Assembly (NCBI GenBank): GCA_902728285.1
Contig: CACVBU010001154.1
Span: 877,164-941,163 of the forward strand
From: Clytia hemisphaerica
Taxonomy: Eukaryota; Cnidaria; Hydrozoa; Leptothecata; Clytiidae
DNA: 64,000 bases
Direction of reading: 5' to 3'
The translations under genes were made by a program, and so were the position numbers. The notes beneath the pieces are model-generated. The model was not told the origin of the DNA. It saw only the letters and a program-made list of their open reading frames with translations, and did no database searches. Shown in pieces: positions 36,482 to 49,500 of the stretch; the first letter of the stretch is position 1; each line of letters opens with the position of its first letter.

Positions 36482-37520
36482 AGGGTAGATGTCTGAATTT
36501 AAAGTTTTAACACATGCTGTCAAAAGAAATTACCAAATTTCAGTAAAAAATTGTTTTTAACTTGTTTGCAATCCAGCAAGCGTTATCATTTAATATTGGT
36601 TCAAAGCAAGTTCAAAACTTTACAATATCAAAATCATAAACTGGATACAAAGCTAAGGTAAATTATAACGTAAGCTATTGCTCAAGAAAAATATACAAAA
36701 AGTGCCTAAGAGACTGTTCATCTAACGTTTCCAGACCATCTAAAAAGAACGACAAATTTCTAAAGAACGACAAAACTCATATTTCGCCGTCCACAACTCC
36801 GACCGAAAGTTACTGTTATAAGTTATAAGTCTCTATTTAGGTAAGCTGGAAACATTACATGAACTAGCTCCTAAAGAAGCAATGCCTATAGAAGCATTGA
36901 TAAAATATCAGAATTTGAAAAATACACAGTGATGCATAATATAATATAATAATAATAATCAACCGGCTTGTTTGAGTATTGCTGTTGTTTTATTGTCGAT
37001 ACTATCTTGTCTATTTGACGCTACAAGAAGATACCTTAAGGGAACTAATTTTTGCTAGGCTGCATGCATCCCCAAATTAGTTTTGATATATATATCAGAG
37101 GGGATGTGTGCAGCCTAAATTTTTGCGGGAACTAAATTTTGCGGTTTTTGCGGATTTATGCCCAAACCGCAAAATTAAGTTCCCGCAAAATTTTTCAAAT
37201 GCGAAAAACAAAGGTCGAATAATTCATAGTACGGCTCTAATTTTCTTTCAAGTGAGAAATCTGCAAAATTAAGTTCCTGCAAATATTTAATATTAAATCT
37301 TGAACTGCGAACCGCAAAAATTAGTTACCGCAAACATTAGTTACCGCAAAAAATAGTTCCCTTAAGGTAGTCTATGAATATATGTTGTGAATAAAAATTA
37401 AATCAGAATCGTATTATGAAAAAAATACAGTAGCCTTAGCTTAATTTAAATACATTGTATGTGTGATTGAAGAGTTTAAGATATCAGTTTTGATAATCAA
37501 TAAGTAAATAAATAAATGAA

Positions 37521-37563
<43 letters not shown>

Positions 37564-40500
37564 GTGTTGCATAATAAGTAAATATAAATTAGTCAATAGA
37601 CACAAGGCAAAAAAAAGTGATGCATGACTAGGGTGGTGCGTAAAAAAAATTAAAATTGGGATCGTCTACGTGAAAGCCTAGTCTACGCGCATCCCCGAAG
37701 TCGATTTCGATATACGGGATGTGTATCATGTATAAAATTCCTTCGTCTTTGTGTTTTTTTTAGGAGTACGTTATACTGAACAGAACTGACTGAGTGGACG
37801 TTAAGCTTTCTGTCTGTCGTTAAGCTTTCTGTCTGTCGTTAAGCTTTCTGTCTGTCGTTACACGTTTTCTTTATAAGAACTAACCATATAAGAACACAAA
37901 GCTTCGATGGCCAAAATGCTGAGAACAAGCTAAGATCAATATAAGGCTTTGCAGTCTCTAAAACACCCAATTTCTTAGGAAAATGTACAAAAATGCCATA
38001 AAGATAGTGAAAATAAGAACATGTTAAAAACATTTTTAGGCTTAAAACTCAAAAAAGTTAAGAACATCCGAAGGGCTTCAAAAATTTTGGATGTTCTTAT
38101 AAAAAAACATGTACTCGAAGAAATTATAGTAAACCATATCTGTCTTATCAAATTAGTGTAGTGGCAATGAAAACACTATTAATTAAAACAGGGTACTCTA
38201 AATTTGGGGTAATACACGATACACATCATCTATATAAAAAAATATCAGATGGCAGGGTACAGCATAGTGAAAACTGTGAACATTAAAGTAGTTACTCTTA
38301 GGTTCCAAATAAACGTGGGGGGTTCGAGAACTTTTGAAATTTTAATAAACGTGGGTGGGGCCTTATTGGAAATTGTATTTCTGAAAACCCAACAATAAGG
38401 TAAATACAGGCTAAAATCAGGTTTTTGGAGCAAAATAAGGGGACTTATTTTTGCCAACTGAAAATATTCTTAAAAGTTAATAAGGTCCGAGGGGTTTGGA
38501 AAATTTTCGAAAAATTAACAAACGGGGCGTTTATTTGGAACCTAAGAGTAAATTTAAATCAGATTTATGCTTCATCAAAATGATTGCTGACATGCTTTTC
38601 AGCACAAATCAAACCATGTAACCCTTCTAATCCTGTATGACTAACATTCAATTTAGTACTAACATCCATTTGAGTAACTAATAACTTTTCGAGCCGGAAA
38701 CCAACGCTCTTTCTTTCATCTGTGGAAGAATCCTTTCCAAGACAACTAAAACACGAGGAAGAAGCCTCAGACTTCAATGGCTTTGGATTAATACTCGCCT
38801 TTATATCTTCAAACTTGAAAGTAAGTTCTTCATCAAATTCTTTATAATTAGGATCATCGCATTTATCTTCAACCATTTTAAAGAAAACCATCATCGTCCA
38901 TGAATAGGTTTTACCAGATACATATTCCAACGGTTCATCGGATCGCCAACCTTTTTTAATTTCACCATTCTGCTCTTGATCGTATTCAAACTTCCCACAT
39001 ATCCCTCCTTCAGTATTCAGGACAAAAATGAGAACACTTTTGAGTTTGTATATAGACCGTTGTTTTACAAATTCTTTTGAAATATTGAAAACAACTTCAC
39101 ACTCCGGCCTGAAAAACAAAAAAGAGTTAGACTTTAGATTTAACCTGTATATCCCGCTTGTAACAAGACGCCAAAGCAACAGCCATACCATCATTTCTCT
39201 AATTTAATGCGACCGATGAAATAATTTTTTTGGAGGTACCGCACTAATAATAGGAGGGAATAAATTACTTTGAACCTTTCACTTTCCTATCGGACTTTGT
39301 TGCTATCTTTTCGTCAACATGATACATACATGTTGCCCCCCCCCCCCCAACAGACTTTCAATTCACGCAATCACGCAATTTTTTCCCCAAATTCACGCAA
39401 TTTTTGTTCACGCAAAGCTTTCCAATTCGCGCAATTTCTTTTTAATTTTCACGCATTCACGCAAGTCAAAAAGCCCATTCACACATTCACGCAAACCGCT
39501 TGGGGCCATACATATAAAAAAACATGATGTATAGTGGATTCGAGTCATACTTACATCTTTGAATACAAACTAATACTTGTCCAAAATTTACTGGTGCTTC
39601 GTACTGGTTCAATCTTTTCTTTAAATGATTTCGATGATCGATCCAGTATCTCTATAGTATATGATGTTTTAAGAATTTTTAGATTGTTAAATTATTAAAA
39701 ATGTGTTCACCACAATGAAAAAACATTCAAAGAAAAAACTATTTCTGACAGTTTTGTGCTTTGTAGTAACATTTGGTTTTTCCTATTTTAATGCTTTTTT
39801 CGAAGAATTTCAATATCAAAAAAATCATTAAAATAAATAAATAAATTCTTGAAAGTAGAAAAGTTAACCACTTAACCACTTGGTGTTAAATAATGAAAAT
39901 ATTATAGAAAAATGGATACAACAATTTCAAAACAAGTGGAAAGAAGAAAAAAAAAATCGTCACTTATGAGTTAAAGACGTCACCATAAAATCTTGAATCA
40001 ATGATCATTCTTTTTGCATTTATCCTAAACTCGCAGTCTATTTCATTTGAAAGTTCCTTTATAGGCATCAGTAATTTTTACAATTGTTTTTTTATGTCAT
40101 CCATAATTGTAAACTCCATACATTCTTTTTATATAAGAACAAACTATATATTATAAGAACATAAGGCTTCGATGGCTAAGATATTAAGAACAAGTTCAGA
40201 ATACATTCAAAGGCTTTGCAGACTTTAAAAACCCAATTTCTTAGAAAAATGGACCAAAATACTCCCAAATTGGTGAAAATAAGAACAAGAAGAACATTTT
40301 TAGGTTTGAAACTCAAAAAGTTAAGAATTTCCCAAGGCTTCATAAATTTTGGATGTTCTTATAAAAAAGAAACGTGTAGTACATATACAGCTTATCCTAT
40401 CTGTAAACTATTATGAGATAATTAAACAGGCCTTTAATTAGACTATATAGCTTGATTATTTTATGTTTAATCCCAGTTTTCCCCTCATACACTCTTTTTA

Positions 40501-43500
40501 TTTTATAAGATCAATTTTATGTAAGGAGAATTTAAGAATACCCTTGGAACTTTAGAGGGTCAAAGTTTTGAAAATTGGGTTGAAATTTCTCCCGATAAAT
40601 AAGAACACGATAAAAACATTTTGAAGGTCAAAAGTGCCAAGAAAATAAAAACAGCCGAGCCTCATCAAAAGTGTACTGGTTCTTATAAAAAAGAGTGTGT
40701 TGTTCTTTTGCGTCAACCTTTAGTCTCTTTTCATTAGAGATTCGATTCTAAATTGTCATTAATGGGTATTATTTGTTAATCACAGCCAGAAACATTTCGC
40801 ATGAAGTGCTAAACTTCGTCAATTCTTGATATGCGTAAGTCATTTTTCTAGCGGAAACACCCTAAAATATCCAGGATTTGACCCTCTCTGTTACTAAAAA
40901 TAGAAACACAGAGGTCAAAATCCGGCTTTTTTTCGAGTGCTTCCGTTAAAAAATATGACGTCCTCTTGACTTACGCATATCAAGAATTCAATTAACTGAA
41001 TGTAAAAGGTACACGCTTTTTTTTAAGAATGGTTGTTTTTTCATTTCATCATGGTTCAGTATTCTTAACTTTTTGGGGAAAATCATCCTTGAATATTCTT
41101 ACAGTATTCTTAGGCTAGGATCCTAATTCAGACTAGGTTTAACTTTTAATGCATACGTCTCAAGCATAAAATGACATTTTTGTGAAAGTAGTGGGTGGTG
41201 ATTGGCAATTTATAATTGAAAATACTCTTTTTGGCCAATTTCATCATGAATATTCTTATGAAGTATATTCTTATAAAAAAGTGTGTAACGGCCTTGTTTT
41301 GTTTGTGTAAGGTATTTCTGTCAGATTGAAGCGAAGTTTGGGTATTAAATATACAAAACTCACAAATAATTAATGTTTGTATTTCAGAATCTCCATCATG
41401 GAATTTGGCATCTGAATGTAATTTTTAAATCATCTTTAAATGTAAATTTCCAGTTATCCCCGCAGTAACACTCTAATACCATTTAATTCTTCAATTTAGG
41501 TTAGATTTCGACCCTAACTTAATATGTACCTTAAGTATATTTTAGAATATGATTTTCCCCTAAAAGTTAAGAATATTCATGATGGAATGTAAAAGACTAT
41601 TCTTATAAAAAAGAAAACTTGTGAAGAATTTTTAACGAAAATTGTTTATTCGTTTTACAAAAAAAGCGGAGATTCCGCGGAGATTATACTATAAAAAGAT
41701 AGTATATATTTTAATTTTCAGCTATAATTTTACATTTTCCTTTTACCATCATTTTTTGGACCTACCTCGGAGCAGGGATATGTTATAGCGGAGCTGGATA
41801 ACGCACATTTGAAAAAGCCTTGTTCTATCTCTTTCCCTGACATTAAAATTTGATATGAAATTAAACTTTATTAATTACAAATTCGTGAAATTTGGATTTC
41901 TTTTTAGCCAATGATTGCTGCATTTATTGTTCACGATTAAAAACTTTTAATTATCAAGAGGGTCTGTAAAACATTGGTGAATGACAATTTAAAAAAATGA
42001 AAAACATTGTTTTCATTAGTAAAGTTATAAGAAATATCTGCTGTAAGATTATAAATAGCTCTTTTTCATTTGAAATACCGCGCTACACCGCGGGGTGCCT
42101 CACTTTCTAAATGATATTTGTCTGATTATGGAAAAAATTTCAAGTCAATTGAAACAATATTTGTCAAAATATTTACATCTGAAATTTTTAAAGAGAAATC
42201 ATGAAAGCTTCTCAAATCCATAACACACGCTGATAAAAATAGATTTCATTTACAAGGAAGCTTTTGGGGTATCTTCTACAAATATTATTTTGATGAAAAG
42301 CGGGAACTTCATAGCAAAATATGTGCAAACGTACTGCATGAATACTTTGTCTGCTTCATTTTTGCTCCGGCCTAGGAGCCTTTAATTCTCTCTTCCGACA
42401 ACGGTCAAGACATTTTTTGTTTGTTTATCTAATCCGATGATCTATTCCGATTTAACAAAAACGGATCACTGATTCCAATAATGTGATTTGATTGGCCGAA
42501 AGTATTTAGAAAAAGATGGCTGCCGAAAGTGGACTAGCTGAATGTGTAGCAAATAGTGGCAAATCTCAGTGAAAAATTGATCATTTTCATCAATATTCAT
42601 GGTGTTTTGGACATAATTTATAAGAAGTTTGATGCATACTGGCTCTCTAACAATGTGGAAAGACTTTGGAGAAATTTTGGCCATGAATCCTCAGCTGATC
42701 GAGTGTTTATAATGCATATAACTATGGCTAACTTCTCTTAGACGCACAAAACCAAAAAACTTTTTTTCAAGATTGATAGAAACTTTTTGAGAGCAAACTA
42801 TTAATATATTTGAATTCAGTATTTCTACTTGTGTGTGAATTTGAGTGAGTTTGGTGCATTTCTCATGATTTTGTGCTGTAAAAATGATCATATTTTGGAC
42901 TTCGTCATTTTTCATGATGATATAATTGGCGGTCGTCCCTTTTGGATTTTCAAACTTGACAATGAAACATTCAAACACACAGCCATTGAAATTCAAAAGA
43001 GAATACTAAATTACAATTACAGTGTAAATTTGAAAACGATCTGAGTAGTTTTTTTGGTGTCTGTATGACTGAAAATGATCCTGTTTTGGACTTTGTTATT
43101 GTTGTAATTTCATCGCGGCTGGCGACCGTTCCTTTATATTTTTCAAGCCCGACACAGATTCTTTCCAAACATACCACTGTAAGAATTCAATAAAGGATAC
43201 TAAAACACAGTGTAAATTGTGTAAATTTTAACAAGATTGGAGAAATTTTCACAGTCAGACAGTGTTATGGCTGAAAATGATCATTTTTGGACTTTGTTAT
43301 ACTTTCATTGCAGCTGGTGACCGTTCCTTTAGATTTTTCAAGCCCGACACTTCCAAACATACTACTGTAGGAATTCAATAAAGGATACTAAAACACAGTT
43401 CCTGTGTAAATTTGAACAAGATCGGAGAAATTTTCACAGTATTGTGGCTGAAAATGATCATTTTTTGGACTTTGTCGTAATTTCAAAGGCTTGGGCGACC

Positions 43501-46500
43501 GTTCCTTTTGAAGATTTTTTAAACCGGACACAGGTTTTTTCCAAACATACTACTATTACATACACACTATCGTACCATTTTATTTTATTTATCCTAGTCT
43601 CCTCCAAGCAAGTATTATCCCGACAGAATAATGCTTAGCTAAAAGCCGTGGCCTCTAATTTAGGCTATTTTTCTCCCGGTCCGGACAATCAAATCAACGC
43701 GCATCATGGCTTGGCTGTTGGCTAGTTTAAAAAAATATAAAAACTTGGAAATATTTGATTTCTAAACGTTTATCTCCTTTAGATCCAGTTTTGTACTTTT
43801 TAGTCGGGGATGAGTGGGGAGGGGGGTTGGGTTGGCACTTTAGGCAAGAAATTGCATGTGTAATCACTTAGAAGAGCTAAACGTCCAGCTGATTTATTTA
43901 TTCTTTAAGATTATTTCCCATACTCGCTCTAAAATAAAATTATTACTTTGCTTTCTGATTATTAGTTTGTGGGCAACATTCTAACACAACTCAACAAACT
44001 CATCCACTCATTTTTCACATCTTTTAATCTCTTAAGCCGGAGCTTCCAGCGCAGCTGGTTTATTCTTATAAAAACAGAACACTCAAGGGGACAGAGATGG
44101 ATTTCTAGTATGAACAGTTTACAATAGAAAAGACAAAGAAGCAATCCGCTAAGGAATTCTCGTCCTTCATCCAGCTCCGCTATAACATATCCCTGCTCGG
44201 AGGTCCTTTAATTTAACCTTTGTTCGTCCGTCCGTCCGTCTGCTCGTTCGTTCGTCTGTTTCCAGCTTTTCTCGGGATTGGCTCATTAGTTTTTTCTGAT
44301 TTTTTGTACAGTGATGCAAAATGGGGATTCCCAAAAAGTGACGGAGCCCGATTTTCGAAAGAAGTTTTTTTTTTGGGCAAATTTGGGCCAAAAACTGCCT
44401 AAAAATAGGGTTTTTTGGACTTAATTTTTTCTGATTTTTTGCATGAAGATAAAGGGCAACGTTCTCTATTTGGGGAAATTCCCTTTTGTCATTTTTAGGG
44501 AAAATGAGCATTTCTCGCGATTGCCTTACACCAGAGGAATGTAATGAGATGGAAAAACAGCTTTTCTGATTACTCAAAGTTCAATTGAAAATTCTATTGT
44601 AAAAACGTTGATTAGGTCATTATATGAAAGTCCAGAAAAGACGGCTCGCCATGCAAATCGGACAGTTTCTACATGATTTGACGATAAAAATGAAAATTTG
44701 TTTTTCCTTTTTTGCCGATTACTAGTTCAATTTTTAAGAATAAGGAGCAATATTTTTACCAATGTATAACAAAAGAAATTCTTAACGCAATGATATTAAA
44801 TTGGTTCTTGTAAAACTGTCAGAAGTCGAGTGAAATCAAGATGAAGTTATAATTTTCTCGAGCTCTAGCTCTCCATATAATGGTGCGGTTATATCAGTAG
44901 AATCGCTAGGAAATTCTGAGCAAGAAGATATAGGTACCTTTTCGTATAGGAGAGGTGTACACAAAATATAAGCCCTAAAAGTTTGCGCATAATCAGGCTT
45001 GAAACAAAAGAATTCGGTCACAACACGCTAATTATGCAGATTTACTATTTACTATTACCTATTTACTCGACATAAACTCCCAAGGGCAAGAGACCTGGTA
45101 TATGACGAGCCGTTTTTCCATTGTTTTCAGGAAGCTGTTTTCCATCTCTTTGCATTCTGCTTACTGTGTAAATTGTAATTCTCAAAATGTATGATTTTAT
45201 CTTTAAAGAGCTAGACCGGTTTTGGGCGGTTGGGAAAAATGGGTCTCCGTTAGCCGCCCACGGATCTCAAATTCGGAATCAGCGTGAAAAATTAATTTAA
45301 AAAAGATGGTTAAACTCCATCAGTCCAACGTAGGGTCGCAAAACACCAAAATCGAAAATTCAGTCCCTCGAAGGGTACATTTTTGGAGAGTTTTGGAAAA
45401 AAATAGAAGATTTTGGGAAAGTTTGCGAGTTTTAGTTCCACCATTCAGGGTTACTTTTTTCGAAAAAACGAGTCCCACTTAGGGTCCATTTTTCGAACTT
45501 CAGCGGCACACCCCTGTCAGTCGGCAAGGGTTTTGAAGTGAAGATGGGTCTTGTATTTTCAAAGGAAAATGTTATGGAATGTTTATGTATCTGTCTGTTG
45601 ATCTGTGCGTATGTCACAAATACTTTGGGAATCCTGGAGGCTTTAAAATTTGGCACATTAGGGTAAATAAATATGGGTTTAATTTGTCAACAATTTAGAT
45701 TTAAGATTATATTTCAATTTGTCTTCTGAAGAGCTTTAGGTCAAAATGAGGCTAAATATTCGGGCAGCCTAGAGCCTAAAGATATATGATCGGCTGAAAT
45801 TGGGCACATCTGTTTAGTTTTTCAAAGACAATTTTGCCTTCTACTTCAAATTAGAAACTGGATCTTGTATTTTTAAAAGCAAAAGTTAAGTACCTTATTG
45901 GCGTTATTTTTAAATGGGCCAAGACTTTGCAATTTTAAACTAAAAGCAGCGTTAATTTTTTATCATTACTTCTTAATTTAAAGGATTTTAGGTATGATTC
46001 GAAGACGAAAATTATCCATTTTATTTTTTATTTATTTATTTAACATTTATTCGACTTCAATTTTTACAAAATTGTTCTTCCGTCTAAACTAAGAATTATA
46101 AAAATGAAAATGCAAAAGATATAAATTATTAAATTATTAAATATAGTAAAATTTTTATATTGATTTAAAATGTAATTAAAGAATGCTAAAGACACAGGAC
46201 TGGCAAGAGATTGAATTAAGGATGAGATATAGGTATAGAGCTAGGCCTGCTGGAAGTCAAGAAAACATGGACGGTAAACAAAAGGCTGTAAGATTAATAA
46301 GTCAGTAAAGAAAAAAAAATATTTATACCGTAAAATACATAAATAATTAAAGTAACAAAAATATTTATAATGCTAATTATAATCACAGGGATAAAACCCT
46401 GGCTAATGCTTTATCAAAATAATATTTTTTAGCTTCTTTATTAAATTCTTCTAGAGTCTTTAAAGATTTTATGTTTTCTGGCAGATCATCATACCAACGA

Positions 46501-49500
46501 GCTTGACATTGAAATGTACCATCATTAACAACTTTGATCAATGGTTCTTTGAGTGTACAGCGAAGCTTCTTACTAGGGTTAGAGAATTCGACATTTAGAT
46601 AACTGGGATGATTTTTATCTCGACGTGACTTGTGAACAATTTTAGCGGTGTTAAGTTCGATGTACTCTTTGACTGGTAGCCACTTTAGTTGAATTACGTC
46701 ATTTAAAGTAGCGAATCGAGAAAGCGTACCCAGCTGCAATGTTTTGGATCTTTTGAAGACGTTCTACTTGGTACTTTGGAATTTGCGCATAGACAACATT
46801 GCTGTAGTTAAGCTTGGATAATATCATCGTTTCAGCCAGAGTCTTGCGAACATGAAATGGAGTAAAGCGACTGAATTTTCGTAGTGCTCGTAATGTTCCT
46901 TGAGAGGATTTGATGATTTCGTTGATATGTGTTGACCATGTTAAGTTATGATCAAGATAGACACCAAGCAATTTAACGTAGGTTTTGTGCTCGATTGATC
47001 GGCCAGAGCAGCGGAATAGTTGGCTTTGATTTTTTGGAAAATTCCTCAAGCGTTGAGAATGAAAAATGATGAGTTGTAGTTTGTCACTATTAAATAGTAG
47101 GTTACTGTCTTTTGACCACGACTGAAGGTTCTCAACATCCTTCTCCATATCCTTGATGGTTTCCTGCAAGTCCTTGAGTTTACAGTGACGGTAAAGGGTG
47201 GTATCGTCAGCGTATTGAATACTGGATGATGTTACTTGATCTGAAAGCTCGACGACATAAAGGTTGAATAACACAGGGCCTAATATACTACCCTTGGGAA
47301 ACTCCAAAATACATAGGTTTTAATGAAGAGGTTTTATCCTCAACCTGTACATACTGTCTCCTCTCCAATAAATAGCTCGATAGGATTTGTAGAGAATCAG
47401 AAGAAAAATTCATATCTCGAAGTTTCAACAAGAGATTAAGATGGTCTATTGTGTCAAAGGCTTTGGAGTAATCAATTAGAATGGAAAGAGTTACTTCACT
47501 TTTGCTCATTGCTTTCTTGATGTCATCTCGAAGCTTGATCAGTAAGGTACTTGTAGAATGTCCTTTACGAAACCCGGACTGCGTTTGACGATAGAGAGAT
47601 TTATCTTCAATAAATTTACAGAGCTGATGCAAGATAACTCGTTCAAAGACTTTCGAGAGCACAGGGAGTACCGATATTGGGCGATAGTCTTTGATTTTGA
47701 TAGGTAGGTCGATTTCGGAATAGGGCATACCGCGAGCAATTTTCCATTCCATTGTCGAGGGAAGATTTTCTTGTCAATGCAGTTATTGATGATATTGACA
47801 AGTGGCGATGTGATGAATTCCGATATCGGTTTTACAAAACGAATAGAGATATTATCAGAGCCGCAAGAACAGTCATTTTTCAGGCTCTTTAAGATCTGAC
47901 ATACTTCATCATAAGTAAACATGATGAATTTTAAACGCGTTTTTCGTCATCTATCGTTTCGATATTATCTGGTAATGTTGATTCTTCGTTAGGTTTGCCG
48001 GTGAGTTCAGATGCTAATTTGCAATAGTAATCATTCATCTCGGATGGATGGTGCTTAATTCGGGATTTTTGATTATCCAAAACTCGATGTATTGTACTCC
48101 AAACGGCTTTTGGATCCCTCGAAGATAGGGATTTTCTGAAAAGTTATTTTGATTTCTTTCAGTCTCTTTTTGTACTTTTTTGAGGTTTTCTTTGTAGGTG
48201 GTTTTTGTCTTGTGGGTTCAACTTAGCCTGTTGACGAGAAAGTTCAAGTTGAGCTCGACAGTTTTTGATAGCTGGGTCCCTCATCCATGGCGCGATGGGG
48301 CGGGTCAGCTTCACACGTTTCAGCGGAGCATGATTTTCGATGCATTCGAGGATTAGATAGTTGAGGATATCGATTTGGTCTTCTGGATTGTCGAAAGCAT
48401 AAATGGTGTTAAAGGGTGCTTGTGCTACATCATTGACATATGAGTTCATATTGAGATTTTTGTCATCACGAAGAAACTTGTAGCGAGGTTGGAATCGTTC
48501 CTTTTTAATATTCAGCAAGATGTAGGGGGTATTATGGTCACTTATCTCGTCGGTGGGCATGACATTGCTGTGGGTGACTTTGTTAGGAATATTGGTTATA
48601 ATATGATCTATTAAAGTTTTATCAAGTCGTGTTGGTTTTGAGATATGCTGATAGAGGTTGTATGAGGTAAGTATTTCTTTGTAACGAGTTGTCGATTCTT
48701 TTTCTTGACCGATAAGATCAATGTTCATATCACCGGTCAGAATGATAACGCCATTCCATTTCGTGCAAATTTCAGCAATGGCGGTTTCAAATAAGTCTAA
48801 CCAATGAAGCTTTTCTTTTTCCTTGAAGTTCGGTTGGTAAACGGTGACAACGAGATAAGGTGTGTTTTTGTTTCGGCCTCGGAATTCGGCAGCCAGAATT
48901 TCAAGGGATGAGTTTTTCGTTAAGTCCTTGCGCGGTTGAAAATGATGATAGTATTTTGCGTAAAGACCAACTCCACCACCTCGTGTTTTCGGTGCTTGAA
49001 AATGGGTACATAACCAGCAATTTCAACATATTTCGCTTGCTCCTTGTTGTCCTGAAGCCAAGTTTCGTTGAGGGTAATAATGTCGAATTGTAGGTCCGTC
49101 AACATAGAAGAAAATTCAGTGAACGTTGAAAGAAGTGATTGAGTGTTTAAGTGTGCGATGGAGGTTAGATTTCGATTATCGTTTAATAAATTTAAATGAG
49201 GATTTTCGATTATCAGTTCATCGATCGGAAGACTGTCATTCAGATCTCGTAGACTAAAAAATGGAAAGACGGACATGATACATCCCTGACATGTCCATTC
49301 CACGACGTTTCGAGATGTCATACGGTTTTGTTCATATTTTGAGAGTTTCGAACATGATGCATGGGTTAGACACAGACATTTGGTACAATGTAGGCGCTTG
49401 CGATTTGTTCCAACTCCTTTATCACACTCTGTGCATTTTGGTGCTGGTCCCGGATTGAGCTCGATATCACCAGATAATACAAGATTAAAAGTTGCATCAG

